Assembly (NCBI RefSeq): GCF_014651935.1
Contig: NZ_BMXV01000007.1
Span: forward strand, 186,001 to 250,000
Direction of reading: 5' to 3'
Origin: Marinobacter zhanjiangensis
GTDB lineage: Bacteria > Pseudomonadota > Gammaproteobacteria > Pseudomonadales > Oleiphilaceae
DNA length: 64,000 bases
Both the position numbers and the translations under genes were made by a program. Under the pieces are notes generated by a model. It did not search any database. It had not been told where the DNA came from and saw only the letters and a program-made list of their open reading frames with translations. Shown piece by piece: positions 9,200-17,448 of the stretch (the stretch's first letter is position 1; each line of letters begins with the position of its first letter).

Positions 9200-10168
9200 A
9201 TGGACTTCAAGGATTACTATGCCGTGCTCGGGGTAAGCGAGTCGGCCACCCCGGAAGAGATCAAGAAGGCCTACCGCAAGTTGGCCCGGAAGTATCATCC
9301 GGATGTCAGCAAGGAAGCGGACGCAGATACCAAATTCAAGGATGTGGGCGAAGCCTATGAAGTGCTCAAGGATCCGGAAAAACGGGAGGAATATGACCAG
9401 TTGCGCAAATATGGCGCCAGTGGCGATGGCTCGTTCGAGCCGCCGCCCGGCTGGCAGAGTGCCTCTGGTTTCGGGGGTGGTGGTTACACCGACGCCGATG
9501 CCGGGCAGTTCAGTGATTTCTTCGAGGAAATCTTTGGTGGTCGCCGTGGTGGCGCAGGCGGTTTCGGGGGCGGCGGTTTCCGCCAGCAGACCATGAAGAG
9601 GCGCGGTGAGGATGTTCACGCCCGCCTGTCGCTGTTCCTGGAGGAGACCTTCCATGGCTGTGAAAAGCAGGTACAGTATATTGTTCATGAGCTGGATGAT
9701 CACGGTCGGTTGGCGGCCCGCAAAAAAACTCTGAAAGTAAAAATTCCGGCGGGCATGAAAGATGGCCAGCATATCCGGCTCAAGGGTCAGGGCTCTCCGG
9801 GTATCGGCGGCGGTGCCAATGGCGACCTGTTTATCGAGGTGGAGCTGGCTCCCCATCCGCACTTTACCGTTGAGGGCCGGGACCTGCTGATCACCGTGCC
9901 GGTGGCGCCGTGGGAAGCGGCGCTGGGGGCTTCAGTGACGGTGCCTACCATGGGTGGCAAAGTGAATCTCAAGGTCCCGAAAGGAACCAATAGTGGTCGC
10001 AAGCTGCGCCTCAAGGGAAAGGGGTTGCCGGGCAAACATCCCGGGGACCAGATCGTGGTACTCCAGGTGGTCATGCCCGAGCAGCACAGCGAGGAAGCGC
10101 AGGCACTGTATGAAAAGCTGGCCGAGGCCGAGAGTCACTTCAACCCACGCAGTAAACTGCACGTGTGA
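9200..10168 (+). CDS. cbpA: Curved DNA-binding protein CbpA, DnaJ-class co-chaperone
   Basis: DnaJ-type co-chaperone of DnaK that also binds curved DNA in the nucleoid. It is 322 residues. The J domain is residues 1-70 with the essential HPD tripeptide at 33-35; then a Gly/Phe-rich linker (about 85-130, with runs of GGGGF) and two beta-barrel substrate-binding domains (about 135-300). There is no Cys-rich zinc domain, which separates it from DnaJ itself. The downstream gene encodes its partner CbpM and starts 14 bases after the stop, so this is the standard cbpA-cbpM operon. Confidence 0.95.
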   Translation: MDFKDYYAVLGVSESATPEEIKKAYRKLARKYHPDVSKEADADTKFKDVGEAYEVLKDPEKREEYDQLRKYGASGDGSFEPPPGWQSASGFGGGGYTDADAGQFSDFFEEIFGGRRGGAGGFGGGGFRQQTMKRRGEDVHARLSLFLEETFHGCEKQVQYIVHELDDHGRLAARKKTLKVKIPAGMKDGQHIRLKGQGSPGIGGGANGDLFIEVELAPHPHFTVEGRDLLITVPVAPWEAALGASVTVPTMGGKVNLKVPKGTNSGRKLRLKGKGLPGKHPGDQIVVLQVVMPEQHSEEAQALYEKLAEAESHFNPRSKLHV

Positions 10169-10182
10169 CAGGGGGGGGCAGG

Positions 10183-10524
10183 ATGAATACCACAGAGACC
10201 GTCGTGACCGTCGAACTGGAAGACCCGGAGGGCACTTTCACCCTGCGGGAATTCTGCGAGCGGGGTGAGTGCCACGCGGAGTTTGTGATCAAGCTGGTGA
10301 ACCATGGCATCATCGCCCCCGTCGAGGAAGATCGTGACGCCCGCGACTGGGCGTTTGATCTGGAGGCGCTGGCCCGTCTTCGCAAGGCCCAGCGCCTGCA
10401 GCGGGACCTGAAGATGAACCTGCCGGGGCTGGCCATGTCGCTGGAATTGCTGGATGAAGTCCACGACATGCGCCGGGAAGTAGACCGGCTGCACCGCCTG
10501 CTGGATCAGTTCATCACCGACTGA
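10183..10524 (+). CDS. cbpM: Chaperone modulator CbpM
   Basis: Small MerR-like regulator of about 113 residues that binds the J domain of CbpA and inhibits its co-chaperone and DNA-binding activity. The N-terminal half (TFTLREFCERGECHAEFVIKLVNHGIIAP) resembles the CbpM winged-helix region; the C-terminal half is a long amphipathic helix ending in DEVHDMRREVDRLHRLLDQF. I chose the ATG at 10183, which has a GGGGGGGGCAGG ribosome-binding stretch directly upstream, over the GTG at 10165 that overlaps the cbpA stop. Confidence 0.93.
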   Translation: MNTTETVVTVELEDPEGTFTLREFCERGECHAEFVIKLVNHGIIAPVEEDRDARDWAFDLEALARLRKAQRLQRDLKMNLPGLAMSLELLDEVHDMRREVDRLHRLLDQFITD

Positions 10525-10562
10525 CTTCTTGAGCCACGGAAAGATACGAAAAACGATCTTTA

Positions 10563-10684
10563 GCCACGGAATCCACGGAAGGACACGGAAAAATGACTTT
10601 TATGTCTGTTTGTCCATGTTGTCCGTGCCCGATTTCTCGTCTTTCCCTTTTCTGTTTTCCGTGTTCTTCCGTGGATTCCGTGGC
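10563..10684. repeat. Long inverted repeat (30-base arms) downstream of cbpM
   Basis: Left arm 10563-10592 and right arm 10655-10684 are reverse complements at 29 of 30 positions, both built from repeats of CCACGGA/TCCGTGG. The 62-base spacer is T-rich. A partial direct copy of the arm (GCCACGGAAAGATACG) precedes it at about 10534. The right arm ends three bases beyond the stop of the minus-strand DUF6435 gene, so it can act as a bidirectional transcription end; its size also fits a MITE-like palindromic element. Confidence 0.85.
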
Positions 10685-10687
10685 AAA

Positions 10688-10861
10688 TCAGTCATTTCTT
10701 TCCAGAGCCTGAATCTGCCTGTAGAGCTCCTCCGCTTCCTCCATCAGCGTCGAATGGGTCCGTAAATCGCCATTGCGTTGCGCGTGCAATGCCTTGGTGA
10801 GCTTTTCCTCGTAAGCCTTCTGCAGTTTTTTCTTCGGGTCGCCTTTCAGAAATCCCAACAT
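10688..10861 (-). CDS. DUF6435 (Lacal_2735-like) small protein
   Basis: A 57-residue protein. It begins MLGFLKGDPKKKLQKAYEE, has an uninterrupted helical middle (KLTKALHAQRNGD) and ends ...EELYRQIQALERND. The N-terminal GFLKxDPxKKLxKxYExKL and the HAQRNGD motif match the short DUF6435 proteins common in marine bacteria; the function is unknown. The start codon is the complement of 10859-10861. It lies between the cbpM hairpin and the divergently transcribed DUF5666 gene, and has its own upstream region of about 90 bases before the first operator copy at 10956. Confidence 0.78.
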   Translation of the reverse strand: MLGFLKGDPKKKLQKAYEEKLTKALHAQRNGDLRTHSTLMEEAEELYRQIQALERND

Positions 10862-10955
10862 AATTCCGTCCGATTATTCGAGTGTTCAGTATCTTACGGC
10901 ACCGGCGGCATCAGGTTCACAAAATGTTCATGACAATTGCTGGACATCCGATAAA

Positions 10956-10973
10956 TTGGGAATAAAATCCCAA
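10956..10973. promoter_or_regulatory. Operator-like palindrome, copy 1
   Basis: TTGGGA-N6-TCCCAA with an A/T-only spacer. It is one of three copies of the same TGGGA-N6-TCCCA palindrome in this locus, 25 bases ahead of copy 2 and upstream of the first DUF5666 gene. Inferred binding site for a local regulator, possibly the DUF6502 protein. Confidence 0.6.
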
Positions 10974-10980
10974 ATATGGA

Positions 10981-10998
10981 TTGGGAAAATAATCCCAG
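10981..10998. promoter_or_regulatory. Operator-like palindrome, copy 2
   Basis: TTGGGA-N6-TCCCAG, again with an A/T-only spacer. The 25-base centre-to-centre distance from copy 1 is about two and a half helical turns. It lies 70 bases upstream of the chosen ATG of the DUF5666 gene. Confidence 0.6.
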
Positions 10999-11067
10999 AA
11001 AAAGATGAGGCGGGATCGGCAGTACCGTCTCCGGGCGTACGAATTCCTGACACCGATGGAGAGAACA

Positions 11068-12588
11068 ATGAAACGCAACAATCTGGCAGTCGCAGTGAAA
11101 ATGATTCTGGCCGGCACCCTGGCAACCACTCTGGTGGCTTGTGGCGGAGGAGGTGGATCCAGCTCGGACGGCGGCTCTGGTGATACCACCGCTTCTGCCA
11201 GTGGCACCAGTGTGGGGCCGGTATCCGGTTTTGGCAGCGTCTACGTCAACGGCACTTACTTCAATACCGATGATCTGGGCGGCAGCATCACCAGCGACGA
11301 TGGCCTGAGTCTGGAAAGCGAACTGGAAAAGGGCATGATCCTGCAGGTGAAAGCCGACTGGGACGATGACCGGAATGAAGGCCGGGCCAGCCGTGTGGAA
11401 TACGACGACACCCTCCGCGGTGCCCTGACGGCGTTTACCTGGGACGAGGTCGAGAATACCGGTTCGTTGACAGTGGCGGGCCAGACGGTGGTGCTGGATG
11501 GGCGCACCGTGATCAAAAGCGTTGATGATCTGGCAACGGTGGCCGGGGCGCCCGCGAACTACCGGGTTCGTGTCAGTGCCTGGCGTCAGGGGGACGGCAG
11601 CTTCCGGGCAAGCTTTGTGGGTATCAGGCCCGTTGCTGACCGTTTCACCGGCGATGATGAGCGTGAAACAGAGGTCGAGGGTGTCATTGCTGACCTGGAT
11701 CGTGACACCCGGACGTTCACCATCAACGGCCTGCAGGTGGACTACCAGCTGGCAGAATTCGATGATGACCTGGACGGCGCCGACGATCTGCGCGACGGCC
11801 TGGTGGTTGAAGTCGAGGGCTATCTCAGTCAGGGCGTGCTGATGGCCCGGGAGATTGAAGGCGACGATGACGGGTTCGACAACGATGACGATGTGGAGAT
11901 TTCCGGTGCCATTGCCGGCGACTACGATGCCAACACCCATCAGTTCATGCTCAATGGTGTGACTGTCCAGGTTGCCAATGGTACCGAGTTTGACGATGGT
12001 CTTGGTGAAGACCAACTGACGGATGGCCTGTTTGTGAAAGTGGAGGGTGAGTATCGCGATGGACTGCTGTACGCCGAGGAAATCGAAGCCCAGGGTGGCG
12101 ACGCGGAACTGGAAGGCATGATCGACTCCGTCAACCTTGCAGACGACCGCATGCAGGTGTCCGGTGTGACCGTGGCCATCACCATCAACACGCTGATCGA
12201 AGACGATGACGATGACGACGATGATGATGCCCGCAGCCGTACCCGGGATCTGGAGTCTCTGGCGCCGGGCCAGTATGTGGAAATTGAAGGGCGTCAGCGG
12301 TCTGACGATTCAGGCAGCTATCTGGAAGCCTTCAAGATCGAGCGTGAAGATGACGATGGCGAAGATGACGACGCCGAAGTGGAAGGCCGGGTCGATGAGA
12401 TCACCAGTGATACGTTGACCATCATGGGCCTGACACTGAATCGTGGCCGCGTCAGCTTTGACGGCATTCAGGCGCGCACCGGGGACACTGATGGCACCGA
12501 GGTTGAAATCGACTACAAGGCGGCCAACGGTGGCTATGTCATCACCGAACTCGAAATCGAAGAAGACGATGACGACACTGATGAATGA
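11068..12588 (+). CDS. DUF5666 domain lipoprotein, aspartate-rich
   Basis: Exported lipoprotein of about 506 residues. The N terminus is a type II signal peptide with lipobox LVAC followed by a GGGGGSSS linker. The rest is a series of related beta-rich modules of 60-80 residues, each with the DUF5666 pattern (G-x-(V/I)-x-G...VDVEG), for example IEGDDDGFDNDDDVEISG. Highly acidic runs occur between modules, the strongest being nine consecutive Asp, suggesting Ca2+ or other cation binding. The ATG at 11068 follows GGAGAGA; the frame is open further upstream from 11005. It is a paralogue of the lipoprotein at 13950-15416, sharing the start (TSVGPVSGFGSVYVNG) and the KGMILQ segment. Function unknown. 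Confidence 0.82.
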   Translation: MKRNNLAVAVKMILAGTLATTLVACGGGGGSSSDGGSGDTTASASGTSVGPVSGFGSVYVNGTYFNTDDLGGSITSDDGLSLESELEKGMILQVKADWDDDRNEGRASRVEYDDTLRGALTAFTWDEVENTGSLTVAGQTVVLDGRTVIKSVDDLATVAGAPANYRVRVSAWRQGDGSFRASFVGIRPVADRFTGDDERETEVEGVIADLDRDTRTFTINGLQVDYQLAEFDDDLDGADDLRDGLVVEVEGYLSQGVLMAREIEGDDDGFDNDDDVEISGAIAGDYDANTHQFMLNGVTVQVANGTEFDDGLGEDQLTDGLFVKVEGEYRDGLLYAEEIEAQGGDAELEGMIDSVNLADDRMQVSGVTVAITINTLIEDDDDDDDDDARSRTRDLESLAPGQYVEIEGRQRSDDSGSYLEAFKIEREDDDGEDDDAEVEGRVDEITSDTLTIMGLTLNRGRVSFDGIQARTGDTDGTEVEIDYKAANGGYVITELEIEEDDDDTDE

Positions 12589-12601
12589 TGCGATCCGGTA
12601 A

Positions 12602-12627
12602 GTGAGGGGTCGGTCACGGCCCCTCAC
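12602..12627 (+). terminator. Hairpin after the first DUF5666 gene
   Basis: Arms GTGAGGGG (12602-12609) and CCCCTCAC (12620-12627) pair perfectly around a 10-base loop; a T-rich stretch follows. Probable terminator separating the first DUF5666 gene from the DUF6502 operon. Confidence 0.6.
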
Positions 12628-12643
12628 TGGTGTTATCTCTTTT

Positions 12644-12661
12644 ATGGGAATACAATCCCAA
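12644..12661. promoter_or_regulatory. Operator-like palindrome, copy 3, at the DUF6502 start
   Basis: ATGGGA-N6-TCCCAA, matching copies 1 and 2 in arms, spacer length and A/T-rich spacer. It ends three bases before the ATG at 12665, so an occupying protein would block initiation or be autoregulatory. The first three bases are themselves an ATG in the same frame. Confidence 0.6.
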
Positions 12662-12664
12662 ACC

Positions 12665-13522
12665 ATGACTGACCATACCCCGACTCCCTTGCAGCGGGCC
12701 TTGTACCGTATCCTTCGGCCCCTGGCCCGCCTGCTTCTGCGCAATGGCATTCCGTTTGGCGACTTTGCCGAGCTGATGCGACGGGCGTATGTGGAGGCTG
12801 CATTGGAAGATTTCCGCGATCACCGCAAGAAGATGACCGATTCGCGGGCGGCGGTACTGACCGGTCTGACCCGCAAGGAGGTCAAACGGCAGCGGGAAAT
12901 GCTCTCCGGCCAGCCAATGCAGCCGCGAGAGAATCGTCAGGGCAACCGCGCTTCCCGCGTGGTTGCCGGCTGGGTGCACGATACCCGTTTTCAGGACATG
13001 GAAGGCCGCCCTGCAGTGCTGCCATTCGAGGGCAAGCCCAGTTTCAGTGAGCTGGTTCGGCTGTACAGCGGGGATATGACGCCCAAGGCCGTACTGGACG
13101 AGCTGTTGCGGGTCGGGGTGGTCAGCCAGGGCGCCGGAGGCTCTGAGGCTCTGGTGCTTCGCAAGCGGGCCTATGTGCCGGCCGGGGATGATGCCGAGAT
13201 GCTCCATATCTTCGGCGAAGACGTATCTGATCTTATCTCGACCATTGATTACAACTTGGTGAGTGCCAGAGAGGGGCAGCCACCGCTCTTCCAGCGCACG
13301 CTGACCTACAACAATATTCCGCCGGAGGTCATTCAGCAGTGGCGTGCGATCGCGGGGCGTGAAGCCCAGCAGTTCCTGGAGCAGCTGGATGGCTGGCTGG
13401 GGCCCCACGACCGGGATGTCAGCGGACAGCCGGGCGATCCGCCGTCGGTGCGAACCGGGGTGAGCGTGTTCTATTTCGAAGAGCCCATCCAGGATGGGTC
13501 GGGCGCAGAGGTGTCATCATGA
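12665..13522 (+). CDS. DUF6502 family protein, putative DNA-binding regulator
   Basis: A 285-residue cytosolic protein of the DUF6502 type. The N-terminal 100 residues are helical with a likely helix-turn-helix: LARLLLRNGIPFGDFAELMRRAYVEAA, then SRAAVLTGLTRKEVKRQRE, reminiscent of a winged helix. The middle (about residues 100-180) carries RVVAGWVHDTRFQDMEGRPAVLPF and a second HTH-like part VLDELLRVGVV. The C-terminal third is acidic and helical. The start at 12665 is preferred, but an in-frame ATG at 12644 falls inside the palindrome. It overlaps the next gene by 4 bases (ATGA). The location of three operator copies suggests it regulates itself and the first lipoprotein gene; this is inference. 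Confidence 0.8.
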   Translation: MTDHTPTPLQRALYRILRPLARLLLRNGIPFGDFAELMRRAYVEAALEDFRDHRKKMTDSRAAVLTGLTRKEVKRQREMLSGQPMQPRENRQGNRASRVVAGWVHDTRFQDMEGRPAVLPFEGKPSFSELVRLYSGDMTPKAVLDELLRVGVVSQGAGGSEALVLRKRAYVPAGDDAEMLHIFGEDVSDLISTIDYNLVSAREGQPPLFQRTLTYNNIPPEVIQQWRAIAGREAQQFLEQLDGWLGPHDRDVSGQPGDPPSVRTGVSVFYFEEPIQDGSGAEVSS

Positions 13523-13953
13523 GTACAGCGCCGATGGACTGGATGGTGACCCGCTGGCAGATTACTGAGCTGGTGGAAACACTGCTGTCGCCAGCCGCCT
13601 GCGATGTGGTGCAAACATGGCTTGGAGACCGTCGGTTCCTTGATAAGCAGGGTGACCCGGCCATGTTGTCACTGATCGAGACAGAAAAACCGGCGTTCCA
13701 GCGGCTCGTTCAGGCTGCGAATCAGTATCTCGAGGCTGACGACGTTCTTATGGAGCTGGCCCGTCTGGGCCTGGTGGAGCAGCTGGCGACCGGGCGGGTG
13801 ATGCTCCGGCGCAGCACCTATGGCCCGGGCAACGCCGGGCCGGTGGATAGACGGCGGTCGACACTGGCTTCTCGGGGAATGCTGGGCAGGCGCCATACCG
13901 ACATCAATCCGGGAAGTGATAGTCCGGTGAAAAACAGGGAAAAGAGCTCATGA
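13519..13953 (+). CDS. Short DUF6502-like protein (truncated paralogue)
   Basis: A 144-residue protein without a named family that I recognise directly. It aligns by eye with the middle of the preceding DUF6502 protein: DVVQTWLGDRRFLDKQGDPAML here against RVVAGWVHDTRFQDMEGRPAVL there, then KPAFQRLV against KPSFSELV, and LMELARLGLVEQL...LRRSTYGPG against LDELLRVGVVSQG...LRKRAYVPAG. It therefore looks like a copy reduced to the second HTH-like domain, with a basic C-terminal tail. Start and stop overlap the neighbours (ATGA at both ends), so all three genes 12665-15416 are translationally coupled. Confidence 0.72.
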   Translation: MSTAPMDWMVTRWQITELVETLLSPAACDVVQTWLGDRRFLDKQGDPAMLSLIETEKPAFQRLVQAANQYLEADDVLMELARLGLVEQLATGRVMLRRSTYGPGNAGPVDRRRSTLASRGMLGRRHTDINPGSDSPVKNREKSS

Positions 13954-15416
13954 CGGGTCGTTTTCTTTCAGGAGTGTCCGCGATTTCAGTATTGTTGCTG
14001 ACCATGCTGCTGGCCAGCTGCGGTGGTGGTGGCGGTAGCAGCGTCGCCGATGGTGGCATCCGGGGAACCGGGTCGAGTGTCGGGCCGGTATCCGGTTTCA
14101 GCAGTGTGATTGTCAACGGAATCCTCTTTAAAACGAGGAATCTGGGTGTGGATGGCTTCCAGGGTGAAGTCGGTATTCCCGAACCCACCAAAGAGTACCT
14201 GAAAAAAGGCATGATCCTGCAGATTCGAGGCGAATGGCGGGACGACGGTGAGGGGGAGGCCGAGTCCATCCGCTACGATGACACCCTTCGGGGCCCGGTA
14301 ACGGCGGTGCCGGAACCATGGGACGGGGTCACCGGGCAGGGCCGCATCGAGGTCATGGGCTTCGAGGTTACCCTGGATCGCCTGACCCAGACCACGCTCG
14401 ACGATCTGCGTAGCATCGGTGTGGACGACAACAGGCTGCGCGTCAGCGGCTGGCTCCAGGAAGATGGCAGTTTCAGGGCGAGCTATGTGGGGGTGGCCGA
14501 TGCGGGTAATTCCGAGGAAATCGAGGGCTACCTCCGGGTCACCGGAGACGAGCCGAATCAACGCTACTTTGTTGGCGACCTGGAAATTGACATCCTTTCG
14601 GGTGCGGCCTGTGACGAGCTTCAACTCTCTGACGGTACGTCGGTGGATGTAGAAGGTGAGTATTTCAGCGGAGCGGCGTTTACCGTGAGCAGGATCTGTA
14701 ACGGCCCGGCATCGTTTCTGGATGCGTCACTCGATGAGGACGTACAGGTTGCCGGTGTGGTCACCAGTGAGTTCACCGGCGACCGTAATGATGGCCGCTT
14801 TACTCTGAATGGCATTCCGGTCACCACCAACGACGACACTGATTTTGACGACATTGAGCCTGCCGATATCTCCGGTGGCGTGCTGCTGCAGGTAGAGGGC
14901 CGGTATATCAACGATAACGACGTACTGACCCTGCGGGCTGAAGAAATCGAATACCGGGATGCGGACGCGGAAGTCGAAGGGGCGCCGGAAATGAGCCTGA
15001 ACGACATCCTCAGGGTTGGTGGTGTGGAGATCCGCCTGACCGCCTTCACCATCAGGGAGGACGACGATGATGAAGACGATCGTTGTCCGGCAAATCTGGG
15101 AGATGCTGCCAATCTTGAGGTTGCGGGCATCCAGCGTTCAGCCGACGGGGGGTATCTCGAAGCCCTGGAGGTGGAGTGCGATAACGAGGCAGAGGATGCC
15201 GGCTTTGAACTGGAAGGACGCATAACCGCCCTGAATCCGCAGCAGAGAACACAGAGCCTGACTGCTCTTGGCGTGACTATTCTGGTGAACGAAAGCACTG
15301 TGTTTGACGACATCGATTTCGACAGTTTGTCGAAAGGCGATAAAGTCGAGGTCGAGTATGTTCGCCTGCTAAACGGTGACTTCCTTGCCACAGATATTGA
15401 GCGAGAAGATGATTGA
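13950..15416 (+). CDS. DUF5666 domain lipoprotein, second copy
   Basis: Lipoprotein of 488 residues, paralogous to the one at 11068-12588. The signal peptide ends in lipobox LLASC followed by GGGGGSS; the mature start GSSVGPVSGFSSVIVNG and the KKGMILQIRGEW segment match the first copy. It is again built of repeated DUF5666 beta modules, with shorter acidic runs (EDDDDEDD near residue 370). It has four or more cysteines in the mature part (CDELQLSD, RICNG, RCPANLG, ECDN) that the first copy lacks. It is the last gene of the coupled DUF6502 operon. No terminator is clear downstream. Confidence 0.8.
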   Translation: MTGRFLSGVSAISVLLLTMLLASCGGGGGSSVADGGIRGTGSSVGPVSGFSSVIVNGILFKTRNLGVDGFQGEVGIPEPTKEYLKKGMILQIRGEWRDDGEGEAESIRYDDTLRGPVTAVPEPWDGVTGQGRIEVMGFEVTLDRLTQTTLDDLRSIGVDDNRLRVSGWLQEDGSFRASYVGVADAGNSEEIEGYLRVTGDEPNQRYFVGDLEIDILSGAACDELQLSDGTSVDVEGEYFSGAAFTVSRICNGPASFLDASLDEDVQVAGVVTSEFTGDRNDGRFTLNGIPVTTNDDTDFDDIEPADISGGVLLQVEGRYINDNDVLTLRAEEIEYRDADAEVEGAPEMSLNDILRVGGVEIRLTAFTIREDDDDEDDRCPANLGDAANLEVAGIQRSADGGYLEALEVECDNEAEDAGFELEGRITALNPQQRTQSLTALGVTILVNESTVFDDIDFDSLSKGDKVEVEYVRLLNGDFLATDIEREDD

Positions 15417-15548
15417 GCAATAACCACGTGATGCCGGATAGCCTCTCTCCGGCGTCCGGGCGCAGGCAGTTGTTCCCGACGTCCGGAGGCCGCACAATAC
15501 GTGCTCTGATGTTTCGAGTTCCAGAATTAACATGCAGGGAGGGTAATT

Positions 15549-16271
15549 ATGGGTGAAGCCAAGCGCCGCCAGCACGATGGGGCGCCATCGCCCCACAAAC
15601 GTTCCAGTAAACCCGTTGTTTACGTCGGGTTGGTCATTGTGGCTGTGGCGGTGGTCGCCGCGCTCTACTATCTGACGCAGCCCCCGACCCCGGAGTCGGC
15701 AAGTTTGCCGGAGGTATCGGAAGACACGCCCGCGTTTCCCGCCGAGCTGGACCGCTTCGGAATTTCCGTAGGGCCGGAAGATGCCGAGGTGGTGGTGCGC
15801 GAATTTGCCGACTATCAGTGTCCCGCCTGCGCCAGCTTTGCCGAGGCCAGCCAGAAGCTGAAGGCTGAGTACGTGGACCCGGGCAAGGTACGCTTCGTGT
15901 TCTTTGACCTGCCGCTGCGCCAGCATCAACACGCAGTGAAGGCGGCCATGGCCGCTCGCTGCGCCGGCGACCAGGATCAGTACTGGGCCATGCACGACCG
16001 ACTGTTTGCGGAGCAGACCAGCTGGGAAACCAGCGATAACCCTGGTGATCGCTTCTCGGGCTACGCTGATGAAATGGGGCTGAATACCCGCCGCTTTGAC
16101 CGCTGCATGGAGTCGGAGCTGCATCTGGAGGCCATAGAGAAAAGCCAAGAGGTGGCGATACAGCTGCAGGTTGCCAGCACACCCACAGTGATGGTGGACA
16201 ACATTCCCCTCAATCGACCGGGCTGGGGACAGCTTTCTGCAGTGGTCGAACGAGAACTCCAAGAGGACTGA
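15549..16271 (+). CDS. Membrane-anchored DsbA-family thiol oxidoreductase
   Basis: Thioredoxin-fold protein of 240 residues, probably facing the periplasm and forming or isomerising disulfides. A basic N terminus (GEAKRRQHDG...KRSSK) precedes one membrane anchor (about residues 23-43). The DsbA/BdbD-like domain follows with the active-site CPAC at 91-94 (YQCPACASF) and a cis-proline loop in VASTPTVMVDN near the end. A long helical insert carries FFDLPLRQHQHAVKAAMAARC. A GGAGGGT ribosome site precedes the ATG at 15549. It is not obviously an operon partner of the DUF5666 genes, although the second copy of those has mature cysteines. Confidence 0.88.
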   Translation: MGEAKRRQHDGAPSPHKRSSKPVVYVGLVIVAVAVVAALYYLTQPPTPESASLPEVSEDTPAFPAELDRFGISVGPEDAEVVVREFADYQCPACASFAEASQKLKAEYVDPGKVRFVFFDLPLRQHQHAVKAAMAARCAGDQDQYWAMHDRLFAEQTSWETSDNPGDRFSGYADEMGLNTRRFDRCMESELHLEAIEKSQEVAIQLQVASTPTVMVDNIPLNRPGWGQLSAVVERELQED

Positions 16272-16434
16272 AGGCCTTTCGGCATCCGCCAATTGGTTTT
16301 GATCGCGGTGATTGGTTAAAATCCGCGCGCTTTTGAAGGCAACCGGGCCCCCGGTTCGTGCCGGTTGGCCCACGTTGCCGCTGCCTTTACCTGAATCATG
16401 CTCCGGATTTACGTTCCGGCCCGCAGGAGAAATC

Positions 16435-17448
16435 ATGAACCAGACCGTTGCTGTCTGCGCACTCTACAAGTTCGCAGTACTGAATGATTACCGTCAGCTA
16501 CGCCAGCCCCTGCTGGAGATGATGCTGGAAAACGACGTCCACGGCACGTTGCTGCTGGCCCGGGAGGGTATCAACGGCACCATTGCCGGTAGCCGTAAGG
16601 GCGTTGATGCCATCAAGGGGTGGCTGGACAGCGACCCGCGCTTTGAGGGTATTGATTACAAGGAGTCCTTTGTGGATATCCAGCCCTTCAAGCGTACCAA
16701 AGTAAAGCTCAAGAAAGAGATCGTGACCATGGGTGTCGAAGGCATCGACCCCAAACGCACCGTGGGTACCTATGTGGAACCCGCGCAGTGGAATGACCTG
16801 ATCTCCGACCCCGACGTGCTTCTGATTGACACCCGTAACCAGTACGAGGTGGAAATCGGTACCTTTCATAATGCCGTCAACCCGGCCACGGACACTTTCC
16901 GTGAGTTCCCGGACTATGTGAAGCAGAACCTGGACGCTTCCCGGCACCGCAAGGTGGCCATGTTCTGCACCGGCGGCATCCGTTGTGAAAAATCCACCGC
17001 GTTTCTCAAGGAGCAGGGCTTCGAAGAGGTCTATCACCTCAAGGGCGGCATTCTGAATTACCTGCAAGAGGTCCCGGAAGAGAGCAGCCTGTGGCGTGGT
17101 GAGTGCTTTGTCTTTGATGACCGGGTCACCGTTAACCACAAGCTGGAACGGGGCGAGTACGACCAGTGCCATGCCTGCCGGCGCCCCATTACCGAGCAGG
17201 ACAAGCAGCGGCCGGAGTACGAGCAGGGGGTAAGCTGCCATCAGTGCCTGGATACCCTCACAGAGGAGCAGCGGGCCCGCTTCGCCGAACGCGAGCGGCA
17301 GATCCGCCTGGCCGAAGAGCGCGGCGAAACCCATGTAGGGGGTGAGGCCGCCCGCATCATCGCCGAGCGCAAGGCCCGCAAGAAGGCTGAACGAGAGCGT
17401 CAGGCCGAGCTAAGCCTGCAGGGGGAAGCCGCGGAGGGTCAGCGGTAG
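16435..17448 (+). CDS. trhO: tRNA uridine(34) hydroxylase, rhodanese family
   Basis: TrhO (YceA) uses oxygen to make 5-hydroxyuridine at position 34 of several tRNAs. The protein is 337 residues from this start. Order: an N-terminal alpha/beta domain (1-100), then the rhodanese domain (about 120-215) with active-site loop [10 protein letters not shown] starting at residue 178, then a Cys-rich segment (CHACRRPI...CHQC, about 242-268), and a basic Arg/Lys/Glu tail. The ATG at 16435 with upstream AGGAGAAATC is far better than the longer frame from 16312. Its 3' end overlaps the convergent solute-binding gene by 10 bases. Confidence 0.96.
   Translation: MNQTVAVCALYKFAVLNDYRQLRQPLLEMMLENDVHGTLLLAREGINGTIAGSRKGVDAIKGWLDSDPRFEGIDYKESFVDIQPFKRTKVKLKKEIVTMGVEGIDPKRTVGTYVEPAQWNDLISDPDVLLIDTRNQYEVEIGTFHNAVNPATDTFREFPDYVKQNLDASRHRKVAMFCTGGIRCEKSTAFLKEQGFEEVYHLKGGILNYLQEVPEESSLWRGECFVFDDRVTVNHKLERGEYDQCHACRRPITEQDKQRPEYEQGVSCHQCLDTLTEEQRARFAERERQIRLAEERGETHVGGEAARIIAERKARKKAERERQAELSLQGEAAEGQR

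Noticed and set aside
10894..12015. 373-codon minus-strand frame over the first DUF5666 gene
   Set aside because: Antisense to a lipoprotein with a clear signal peptide and repeats; no features of its own.
15369..16436. 355-codon minus-strand frame over the DsbA-like gene
   Set aside because: Shadow of the DsbA-like gene on the plus strand; no domain signature.
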